DNA from: Leptospiraceae bacterium
GTDB taxonomy: Bacteria; Spirochaetota; Leptospiria; Leptospirales; Leptospiraceae
Length of the DNA: 36,886 bases
Reading direction: 5' to 3'
NCBI GenBank assembly: GCA_016708435.1
Contig: JADJFV010000008.1
Location: 202,501 to 239,386 of the forward strand
Position numbers and translations under genes: made by a program. The notes under the pieces were generated by a model that worked only from the letters and a program-made list of their open reading frames with translations, had not been told where the DNA came from and did not search any database. This document shows positions 26,317-33,738 of this stretch, in pieces (the stretch's first letter is position 1; each line of letters starts with the position of its first letter).

Positions 26317-27669
26317 ATGAATAGAAAAGATTTTTTAACTTGGTCTGCTATGAGTTTTTTAGCAACGTGTAGAACTCTTTATTATAAAGATTTACCTAAA
26401 ACAAACTCTCCAAAAAAAATAATTATCATTGGAGCAGGGATGGCTGGAATTAGTGCAGCTCATTTTTTAAAAGCCTTTGGACATGAAGTAGAAATTTTAG
26501 AAGCAAGAGATCGGCTTGGTGGAAGAATTTGGACAGATAGAGAAGCAAGTTATCCTATCGACTTAGGTGCAGCTTGGATTCATGGAACAAATCAAAATCC
26601 GCTAATTGAGTTAGTTGAAAAATTTTCTGTCAATACGAAAGTTACAGATTTTGAGGATAGTCTTGTATTAGATAATTCTACGCCAATCTCCAAATTAACA
26701 CTCTATTTTGCTTTTCAAAAGTTTGAGTCTTGCATGAAGGAAGGAGAAAAAATTCTAGAAGAAACAAATAGAAATTTATCACTTAGAGAATTATTAGATT
26801 TAGTTTATAAAAAGAATGAACTAAGCGCATTAGAAAAAAAAATATTCGTATTATTTGAAAGAGGACTTGAAAACGAAAATGCTGCAGAATTGAATAAAGC
26901 ATCTGCGATAGGATATTTTAGTGAATCAGAGACAATTACCGGTCCGGATTTATTAGTATATGATGGATATGACAAAATTTTGAAAGGATTACTCGGTAAT
27001 ACAAAAATTTATTTTAAAGAAGTAGTTAAAAAAATTCAATACGATAAAAAGGGAGTTAATATTTATACAGAAAATAATTCCTTTCAATCTGAATTGGCTG
27101 TTGTTACTGTCCCGGTTGGTGTTTTACAAAAAAAGAAAATTATATTTGAACCTTCTCTACCAAAAGAAAAAGAAGAAGCTATTTCCAAAATTCCTTTTGG
27201 TGTATTTAATAAAACAATTCTAGAATTTGAAGAAGATTTTTGGAACAACGATCAAACTTCTTTTTTTCAACTAGATAATATAAACAAACAAAGACAGGAT
27301 TTAATTTTAAATTTGGAGCCAGTATATAAAAAACCAATTCTGGCTTTTCTATATTCTGGTGAAAAAGCAAAATCTTTAGAAAAGGAAAAAAACTCTTGGA
27401 AAGAAATTGAATCGGAGTTAAAATCTATTTTTAGAAAAGATATACCTAAACCAAAAAGAACGATTCATACGAATTGGTTTTCAGATCCTTTCTCCTATGG
27501 CTCTTATACCTATTCAGCTCGAAATATGAATGAGCTTACTACAGAATATTCAAAACCTTTAGGGAGATTATTTTTTGCAGGCGAAGGAACTCATAAGGAA
27601 TTTTACTCTTATGTACATGGAGCTTACCTTTCTGGTCTTAGAGAAGCAGAACGAATAAACCAATTATGA
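26317..27669 (+). CDS. Flavin monoamine oxidase family protein
   Basis: FAD-dependent amine oxidase. The dinucleotide-binding motif is IIIIGAGMAGISAAHFLKAF, followed by EILEARDRLGGRIWT and the GAAWIHGTNQNP segment typical of MAO, polyamine oxidase and LSD1-like enzymes. The C-terminus has LFFAGEGTHKEFYSYVHGAY, the second FAD contact. The N-terminus (MNRKDFLTWSAMSFLATC) resembles a lipoprotein or Tat-like leader, so the enzyme may be exported. Length 450 is typical. The substrate may be a polyamine or an aromatic amine but cannot be told. A small PIN-like fragment overlaps its stop (ATGA). Confidence 0.85.
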   Translation: MNRKDFLTWSAMSFLATCRTLYYKDLPKTNSPKKIIIIGAGMAGISAAHFLKAFGHEVEILEARDRLGGRIWTDREASYPIDLGAAWIHGTNQNPLIELVEKFSVNTKVTDFEDSLVLDNSTPISKLTLYFAFQKFESCMKEGEKILEETNRNLSLRELLDLVYKKNELSALEKKIFVLFERGLENENAAELNKASAIGYFSESETITGPDLLVYDGYDKILKGLLGNTKIYFKEVVKKIQYDKKGVNIYTENNSFQSELAVVTVPVGVLQKKKIIFEPSLPKEKEEAISKIPFGVFNKTILEFEEDFWNNDQTSFFQLDNINKQRQDLILNLEPVYKKPILAFLYSGEKAKSLEKEKNSWKEIESELKSIFRKDIPKPKRTIHTNWFSDPFSYGSYTYSARNMNELTTEYSKPLGRLFFAGEGTHKEFYSYVHGAYLSGLREAERINQL

Positions 27670-27833
27670 CCGAGTTAAAATTTACCCCTGATGCCCGAAT
27701 AGCAGAGCCAATTTTGTTAGAATTATTTCATGGAGCAAGGGACAAAAAGGAATTAGACACAATCCAATCAGCGATTATTCATTTTAAAGACAAATCGTTA
27801 TTAGACAGTTTGCTTACTGTTCTCAATTTTTAA
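27666..27833 (+). pseudogene. PIN/VapC-like C-terminal fragment
   Basis: A 55-residue open frame whose ATG overlaps the amine oxidase stop. It reads FTPDARIAEPILLELFHGAR, DKKELDTIQSAIIHF and LLTVLNF. ELFHGAR is reminiscent of the second acidic motif of PIN nucleases. The first and third motifs are absent, so if the likeness is right this is a relic. Confidence 0.4.
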
Positions 27834-27857
27834 CCGTTCTAAGAAATGCCAGTATAG

Positions 27858-27882
27858 TCTACACACAATTAGCCGCTCTTTA
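27858..27882. repeat. ACACACAATTAGCCGCTCTT repeat, copy 1
   Basis: About 24 bases shared with 28581-28604 (copy 2) and, less exactly, 29601-29622 (copy 3). Each copy sits upstream of a plus-strand gene. Copies 1 and 2 differ in one base near the left edge. Confidence 0.7.
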
Positions 27883-28019
27883 ATACGGTAAATGTTATGG
27901 TGCAACTACGCCGCTTTGAAAACAGTAAAATAAAATTTTCTGAAACTTCCCTTCCATTCTATTGCAAAATATTTGTGTTTTGTTGAGACATTATAAATCT
28001 GGAATATAGGAGAATAAAA

Positions 28020-28457
28020 ATGTCAATAAATGTAATAGATGTGACTAGTGAAGATTTTGAAGAAGTGGTTTTAAACGAAACGCTTCCTGTTATTGTTGAT
28101 TTCTGGGAACCTTCTTGTGGATCCTGCGTTGCTCTCGCGCCGATGTTTGAAGCTCTTGCAAAAGAATTCAAAGACGAAGTAAAATTTGTAAAAGTGAATA
28201 CAGAAGATTGTCCTGATATAGCAGAAGAATATGAAATATCCGGTCTACCTACCTTTATGATTTTCAAAGATGGAGAATACGTAGAAGAATTTGAAGGAGA
28301 TGAACTTCCTAAAAAATCAGACTTAAGAGAAATGGTCGCAAGAAATATCGAAGAGTCAGAAGAAGAATCCGAAGACGATGAAGAGGAAGAAGATTCAGAA
28401 GAGGAAATCGAAGAAGAAAGCCCAAGAGGTCAAAGAAGCAAAAGAACAAAAAAATAA
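28020..28457 (+). CDS. Thioredoxin with acidic C-terminal tail
   Basis: Thioredoxin-fold protein of 145 residues. The active-site strand is VIVDFWEPSCGSC with Cys33 and Cys36 (CGSC), where the usual form is WCGPC. The cis-Pro loop ISGLPTFMIFKDG and the buried VNTEDCP strand are intact, so redox activity is likely, with altered potential because Trp and Pro of the motif are replaced by Ser. Residues about 110-135 are almost all Glu/Asp, followed by RGQRSKRTKK. Standard thioredoxins end near residue 108. Ribosome binding site AGGAG is 8 bases upstream of the ATG. No reductase gene is nearby. Confidence 0.88.
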   Translation: MSINVIDVTSEDFEEVVLNETLPVIVDFWEPSCGSCVALAPMFEALAKEFKDEVKFVKVNTEDCPDIAEEYEISGLPTFMIFKDGEYVEEFEGDELPKKSDLREMVARNIEESEEESEDDEEEEDSEEEIEEESPRGQRSKRTKK

Positions 28458-28754
28458 GTCAATAATGGCTAATTGTTAATGCTCAATGATTAATGTATAA
28501 ATAAAATTATTAAAAACAACAAAGCAATCATTAGCCATTAGCCTCTAAAAATTATCCATTTTAAGTAAGACACAAATGGTTTACACACAATTAGCCGCTC
28601 TTTATAATGGTTAATTGTGAATGTTCAATGGTTAATGAAAGAAGCGATAGCCTTGTTAAATCCCATAACGCTTTTTAATTTAAGTTGCTTTTTTAGCACA
28701 ATGGCAAATAAGGATTATATATAGGGTGGACTGGTTAAACCAGAAGGAAATAAA
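28458..28754. promoter_or_regulatory. Repeat-bearing leader and palindrome upstream of the exported Cys/His-tail gene
   Basis: Holds GGCTAATTGTTAATG and GGTTAATTGTGAATG variants, CCATTAGCC near 28535, and copy 2 of the AATTAGCCGCTC repeat (28581-28604). Just before the gene, TATATA (28716-28721) could be a -10 and the palindrome CTGGTTAAACCAG (28731-28743) abuts the ribosome binding site AAGGAAA, a position suited to a repressor site. No gene is seen. Confidence 0.4.
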
Positions 28755-29540
28755 ATGAATCATAAATTCGCTGTAGCAGTGACAGCATTAAAAAAAATGG
28801 GAACTCTTCTGATTGCCCTATTTATTTTGGGATATTCTGAAAATTCATTCGCGCAAGATAAAAAGATAGATACGAATGCTCTCATCGCAGAGACGCAAAG
28901 GCAAAGCCAATCGGCTGATAAAGTAAGTATGATATGGTGGATTCCAGAAGAATTTTGGCGTGCAAGTTTTGAACAAAATCCAAGTGTCAATGCAACTCAA
29001 GTGGAGGCATTCATAAAAGTTCTTCGTCCTTATATTGTTATAGTTGCTCTAGATGGGGAAATGGGTCCGCTTGGTGGGATAACCTATAAATCGAAAGAGA
29101 GCATTCAATCTACTATACAAATCATTGACTCGGAGGGTAATCATTATTCTCCCCTACCAAATGAAAAAATTGATACGGATACAAATAATTTTCTTTCTCT
29201 CATGAAGCCAGTCTTTTCGAATATGCTAGGCGCAATGGGCGAGAATATGAATTTCTATTTATTTCCTGCTAAGAACGAAAAGGGAAATATTATAATAGAT
29301 GCAAAGAAGGAAGGGAAGTTTTCCATCCTATTGGATAAAGCTGAATACAAATGGAAGCTGCCATTAAGCTCTCTTCTTCCTCCAAGGCTCTGTCCTATTG
29401 ATGACGAAAAATTAAGCGGTGCATGGAAATACTGTCCTACTCACGGTGTAGATTTAACTAGAAAAATCTGTCCTGTAGATAAAAAGAAATTCAACAACAC
29501 ATGGAAATATTGCCCCACACACGGTATCGAATTGAACTAA
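28755..29540 (+). CDS. Exported protein with duplicated Cys/His C-terminal motif
   Basis: A signal peptide (LLIALFILGYSENSFAQDK, cleavage after FAQ or SFA) precedes an about 190-residue domain that I do not recognise; it contains VALDGEMGPLGGITY and FYLFPAKNEKGNI. The C-terminus holds two copies of a 23-residue unit: CPIDDEKLSGAWKYCPTHGV and CPVDKKKFNNTWKYCPTHGI. Each unit has two Cys and a His placed like a zinc ribbon knuckle, so the pair could bind one or two metals outside the cytoplasm. The ATG at 28755 is well placed after GAAGGAAATAAA. Confidence 0.7.
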   Translation: MNHKFAVAVTALKKMGTLLIALFILGYSENSFAQDKKIDTNALIAETQRQSQSADKVSMIWWIPEEFWRASFEQNPSVNATQVEAFIKVLRPYIVIVALDGEMGPLGGITYKSKESIQSTIQIIDSEGNHYSPLPNEKIDTDTNNFLSLMKPVFSNMLGAMGENMNFYLFPAKNEKGNIIIDAKKEGKFSILLDKAEYKWKLPLSSLLPPRLCPIDDEKLSGAWKYCPTHGVDLTRKICPVDKKKFNNTWKYCPTHGIELN

Positions 29541-29600
29541 ATATTGCAAAGGAATTGTGTAGAAGCAAAATAATGTTTTTACACAACACCTGGTAGTTTA

Positions 29601-29622
29601 CTTTCAATTAGCCACTCTTTTT
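29601..29622. repeat. CAATTAGCC-CTCTT repeat, copy 3
   Basis: CTTTCAATTAGCCACTCTTT matches copies 1 and 2 (27858, 28581) over its last 16 bases with one substitution. It lies 32 bases before the start of the 7TMR-DISM cyclase gene. Confidence 0.55.
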
Positions 29623-29653
29623 TGAAAAACGATTATCTGGATGGATTGAATCA

Positions 29654-31519
29654 ATGAATGTAAAAATACTTTTTCCAATCATTCTCTTTTTTGTTTTCTT
29701 TTTTATGCTTTGCGAGCCAATTCCTAAAGAGACTGGCATTGGAAAAATTGGGCAAGCTAGTTATATACTTCTAGGACCTAATTCCTATTATCTTTTCACA
29801 AACAAAGATACGTCTATAGACGAGATTTTAAAACCGGAAAAATCCAAGGAATTTAGAAAGAATAACACTGATTATCCGAACTTTGGAATTCAGAGTCAAG
29901 AGCTTTGGATGAAAGTAGAATTGGATTTGAATCAAAGTGTAGATTCAGTAATGGAAGCAGCCACTCCTTTGATTTCTAAGATCCGATTTTATCAATATTG
30001 TGAAGGTGCACAGGTTGCCTTTTATCAGTCAGGAATGAATTTTCCCAGTGAAATACTTCCAAGTCATCCTAATTATCAATTCCCGATAATGCCATTTAAA
30101 GGAAATTGTCAGTTTTATTTAGCATTTCAGTCGCATGATTCTCTAACGGTTCCTTTATTTTATTGGGAGAAGACAGCTCTTCAAAAATTTGACATTATCC
30201 GCCATTTGCTTTTTGGTTTATTTTTTGGATTAATGATTTCATTGGCGTTGTATAATTTTTTACTTTTTCTTTCCATTCAAAACCGAGCTTATCTCTGGTA
30301 TGTATTCTATATTTTGACATTTACTATTTTTTATCTAGGCGTTTATGGATACTTTCGTTTCTTATTCGGATCGATTATTGACAATGGAATTTCCTATTGG
30401 GTTATGTTATCGATTGTTTTTACTGCCCTGTTTGCTCTACTTTTTGGAAATCAATTTCTGCAGATAAAACAGATTAGCCCCAAATTATCAAAATTTATTT
30501 ATTTGTTTGTTTTATTTGGAGTCCTTCTTCTCATTCCAATCAAATTTCTAAATATTAAGCAAGGAATTATCATCGCAAATGTATATCCTGGATTGGCAAT
30601 CAGCACGATAGTCGTTGCCATTTACGTTAGTCTTCGTTCGGGCTATAAGCCTGCTACTTATTTCGCAGTTGCTTGGGGAACACTCCTTATTTCAGTTAGC
30701 TTTTTCCTTGCGGAAAATTTAGGTTTGTTCCCTGGAAATGCATTTACTCATTATGGACAAATCTTCGGTACTAGTTTAGAAGCTGTTTTACTTTCTCTAG
30801 CACTTGGATTTAGAGTCAATGATTTACGAATCAAAGAAGCAGAAGCTAGAGAGAGAATTCTATCAAAAGAAAGAGAAGCATTGGAATTGGAAAGAGTTTA
30901 TGCAAAGTCAATGCAAAGGTTTGTGCCAGAACAGTTCTTGAAAAATCTAGACAAAGAAAATATTCTACAAGTACAAAAAGGAGACGCTAAGTCTTTAGAG
31001 ATGGCGGTTCTATTTACCGACATACGCGGATTTACCTCACTTTCCGAAACGATAGGCACCAGAGAAACATTTGCTTTTTTAAATCGCTACTTAGAAATCA
31101 TGGAGCCTATCATTGAATCCAAAGGTGGATTCATAGATAAATTTATCGGGGATGCAATCATGGCTTTATTTGTTGAACCCGAAAAAGCTCTCGAAGCAGC
31201 GATTGCCATGATGGAAGCTACAAAAGAACAAATCTTGCCCGATGGCACTAGGCTTAAAACGGGAATTGGAATTCACTTCGGTGAATTAATTTTAGGCACA
31301 GTAGGATCAGAAAATAGACTAGAGACAACTGTGATTGGAGACACAGTCAACCTTGCTAGTCGAATTGAATCTCTAACAAAACAATATTCCGCCGAAATAC
31401 TAGTATCCGCTGACGTCATTAAAAAAATATCCAATAAAAATTACAAATGGAAAGAATTAGATTCAGTTACAGTAAAAGGAAAATCAAAACCAATATCCCT
31501 ATTTCAATTCATCGAATAA
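29654..31519 (+). CDS. 7TMR-DISM receptor fused to class III cyclase
   Basis: A transmembrane receptor that should make a cyclic nucleotide on ligand binding. The order is: leader with possible lipid Cys20 (FFFMLCEP); extracellular DISMED2-like beta domain (about 40-165, with NFGIQSQELWMKVEL); seven hydrophobic helices (about 185-385, first LLFGLFFGLMISLALYNFLL); coiled coil (AEARERILSKEREALELE); and the linker QRFVPEQFLKNL into the cyclase domain (about 440-620). Catalytic motifs: VLFTDIRGFTSLS, DKFIGDAIMALF, GIGIHFGEL and TVIGDTVNLASRIESL, so both metal Asp and the Asn/Arg are present. This architecture is common in leptospires. The gene appears intact and is followed by a corrupted tract. 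Confidence 0.9.
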   Translation: MNVKILFPIILFFVFFFMLCEPIPKETGIGKIGQASYILLGPNSYYLFTNKDTSIDEILKPEKSKEFRKNNTDYPNFGIQSQELWMKVELDLNQSVDSVMEAATPLISKIRFYQYCEGAQVAFYQSGMNFPSEILPSHPNYQFPIMPFKGNCQFYLAFQSHDSLTVPLFYWEKTALQKFDIIRHLLFGLFFGLMISLALYNFLLFLSIQNRAYLWYVFYILTFTIFYLGVYGYFRFLFGSIIDNGISYWVMLSIVFTALFALLFGNQFLQIKQISPKLSKFIYLFVLFGVLLLIPIKFLNIKQGIIIANVYPGLAISTIVVAIYVSLRSGYKPATYFAVAWGTLLISVSFFLAENLGLFPGNAFTHYGQIFGTSLEAVLLSLALGFRVNDLRIKEAEARERILSKEREALELERVYAKSMQRFVPEQFLKNLDKENILQVQKGDAKSLEMAVLFTDIRGFTSLSETIGTRETFAFLNRYLEIMEPIIESKGGFIDKFIGDAIMALFVEPEKALEAAIAMMEATKEQILPDGTRLKTGIGIHFGELILGTVGSENRLETTVIGDTVNLASRIESLTKQYSAEILVSADVIKKISNKNYKWKELDSVTVKGKSKPISLFQFIE

Positions 31520-31542
31520 TTTATTAACGCACCCTAAGAGAA

Positions 31543-31671
31543 AGGGGAAGGGGGGGGGGTTTAAAAAAAAAAAGATAATATTCAAAAAAAAAAACGGGGC
31601 CGGGCCCCCCCCCCCCCCAGGGGTGGGCCCCCCCCCCCGCGCCGGGGGGGGGGGGGCCCCCCCGGGGAGGG
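31543..31671. other. Homopolymer G/A/C tract, probable artefact
   Basis: About 130 bases made of long runs of G, A and C with almost no other sequence, in a chromosome of low GC. It separates the cyclase from hflX. It most resembles a failed consensus; the true spacer, including any hflX promoter, is lost. Confidence 0.85.
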
Positions 31672-31709
31672 TGAGTTAATAATAAGTTCTTGACATTTTT
31701 AACTCATTC

Positions 31710-33014
31710 ATGCATAATAAATATATGAAAGAAGAACAAAAAGAACATGCAATTCTGATTGGGGTCAATGTTAAAGATCAATCTGATTTCCAAGAATCAA
31801 TGGAAGAATTAAAAAACTTAACAATTGCCCGCGAAATGTCAATAGCAGGAGTGTTAGAACAAAATTTAAAATCAGTTCATCCCGCTCATTATATTGGTGC
31901 CGGTAAAGTAGAAGAAATTAAACTACTATTAACAGAAAAAAAAGCAAATGTTCTAATATTTAACAATGAACTTTCTCCTTCGCAGCTTCATAATCTAGAA
32001 ACAGAATTAGGTTGTAGAATTTTAGATAGAACTACTTTAATCTTAGAAATATTTTCGGAGCGCGCCAAAACTCGAGAAGCAAAATTACAAGTAGAAGTGG
32101 CTAAGCTACAGTATCTGCTACCGAGGCTCGTTGGCACTGGTGAAAATCTAGGAAGACAAAGTGGTGGAGTTGGAACTAAAAATAGAGGCTCCGGTGAAAA
32201 AAAATTAGAGCTAGACAAACGAAAAATTGAAACCAAAATTTCGGAACTAAACCATGAGTTGGAAGCGCTTTCAAAAGAAAGAGAAACGCAAAGAAAAAAA
32301 AGAAAGAAGACAGATATTTCATCTATCGCATTGGTTGGTTATACAAATTCTGGCAAATATACTCTTATGAATGCAATGGTTGAAACCTATAAAAAGCCGG
32401 AATCTAAAAAAGTATTAGAAAAAGATATGCTTTTTGCTACTCTTGAAACATCCGTCAGGAGTATTTATCTTCCGAATCATAAAATGTTTTTTTTATCCGA
32501 TACAGTTGGCTTTGTAAGTGATCTGCCACATGAGCTAGTAAAAGCATTTCGCACAACGCTTGAAGAAGTGATTGAAGCAGATTTACTTTTACATATTGTA
32601 GACTATTCCAATCCAAATTATAAAAAACAAATCAAAGTCACAACCGATACGCTAAATCAAATCGGTGCGAGTCATATACCTGTTATCTACGTCTACAATA
32701 AGTCTGAGCTTACAGATATAAGTATTCCAACTGCACAAGAAGACAGAATCTATTTGTCTGCTAAGAATAGAATTGGAATCGGTGAATTAGTAGAGATGAT
32801 AGAGAAACAAATATATAAACTCTACATTAAATGTAGCATGTTAATTCCTTATAGCGATGGAAGTGTTGTTTCTTATTTGAATGAACATGCAATTGTAGAA
32901 TCAGTTGAGCATATAGAAGAAGGAACTTTTCTTACCTTGCAATGCAAGGAATCTGATTATCATAAATTCAAGCAGTATGTAAAGACAAACAACGATTTGC
33001 CTTTACACGAATAG
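31710..33014 (+). CDS. hflX: HflX-type GTPase with altered G1 and G4 motifs
   Basis: Ribosome-associated GTPase of the Obg-HflX superfamily; HflX splits stalled ribosomes. The N-terminal HflX domain is normal (GAGKVEEI, FNNELSPSQLHNLE, LDRTTLILEIFSERAKTREA), as is the glycine-rich GTGENLGRQSGGVGTKNRGSGE loop, here given by its core RQSGGVGTKNRGSGE. In the G domain, G1 is GYTNSGKYTL: Tyr217 replaces the Ser that coordinates Mg2+. G3 SDTVGF is intact. G4 is NKSE (330-333) where NKxD is expected. Either the protein has weakened GTP use or the bases are wrong; Ser to Tyr needs one change at 32359. Two Mets are near the start (31710, 31725). Confidence 0.85.
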   Translation: MHNKYMKEEQKEHAILIGVNVKDQSDFQESMEELKNLTIAREMSIAGVLEQNLKSVHPAHYIGAGKVEEIKLLLTEKKANVLIFNNELSPSQLHNLETELGCRILDRTTLILEIFSERAKTREAKLQVEVAKLQYLLPRLVGTGENLGRQSGGVGTKNRGSGEKKLELDKRKIETKISELNHELEALSKERETQRKKRKKTDISSIALVGYTNSGKYTLMNAMVETYKKPESKKVLEKDMLFATLETSVRSIYLPNHKMFFLSDTVGFVSDLPHELVKAFRTTLEEVIEADLLLHIVDYSNPNYKKQIKVTTDTLNQIGASHIPVIYVYNKSELTDISIPTAQEDRIYLSAKNRIGIGELVEMIEKQIYKLYIKCSMLIPYSDGSVVSYLNEHAIVESVEHIEEGTFLTLQCKESDYHKFKQYVKTNNDLPLHE

Positions 33015-33225
33015 CGTTTACTGAAATTACTACTTATCTATCAAAATGAGTCTTGAAAAATCCTTAACTTAATAGCATAAATCAACATCCTTGCTCTTTC
33101 GTTTAAATAATTTGACAATAGAATTGGGAAATTATATCAGTATATTGGCACGGTAAATTTGACTGTAGGTATTGGGCAGATTTTACTTGGGAACAAAAAT
33201 TTTATATGATTAGGAGCATAAAAAG

Positions 33226-33657
33226 ATGAAAATTCGTAAAATTAAAGAAGTGAGAAACAAAGAACAACTAATAGTAAATCTTAGTAGAAAAATAGCTCTT
33301 ACATTTATCATTCTAATTAGCCTTGTAACAACTTCGCTATTCCCTGAAAAGGATTTACCAAATAAGACAGACTCAAAAGCTACCAAGAAAATTGATAGAC
33401 TTAGTAAAAAGCAAGTCAGAGAGCAAGTTTATAAAATTCTAGTCGATAAGCTAGGCATTGAAATAAGCGATTTATCTGATACCAAAAAGTTCAAAGAAGA
33501 TTTGGGTGTAGATTCTATAGATTTTCCAGATATTATTTTAGCATCTGAGAAACAATTTAACATAACTATCCCGGACAAAGTAGCAGAAAAAATTGTAACT
33601 GTTGGACAATTGATTGATACAGTCCATAGTAACATGAATAAGTTGGATAAAAAATAA
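33226..33657 (+). CDS. Membrane-anchored or exported acyl carrier protein
   Basis: The C-terminal about 80 residues are an acyl carrier protein: KLGIEISDLSDTKKFKEDLG, then VDSIDFPDIILASEKQFNI with phosphopantetheine-attachment Ser97 in DSID, then IPDKVAEKIVTVGQLIDTV. Before it is a basic N-terminus (MKIRKIKEVRNKEQ), a hydrophobic helix IALTFIILISLVTTSLF (about 23-40) and a Lys-rich linker. No clear cleavage site is seen, so the helix may anchor it with the ACP domain outside. Ordinary ACPs are cytosolic and about 80 residues long. AGGAG lies 9 bases before the ATG at 33226, supporting this start. No acyl-chain enzymes are adjacent. Confidence 0.82.
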   Translation: MKIRKIKEVRNKEQLIVNLSRKIALTFIILISLVTTSLFPEKDLPNKTDSKATKKIDRLSKKQVREQVYKILVDKLGIEISDLSDTKKFKEDLGVDSIDFPDIILASEKQFNITIPDKVAEKIVTVGQLIDTVHSNMNKLDKK

Positions 33658-33738
33658 GCCACCTGCGCTAAATAGCCATTAGCTCGTCCTCATAGACAAA
33701 GAAAAGTATATAATAATTTAATATTTTTGAAAATAAAA

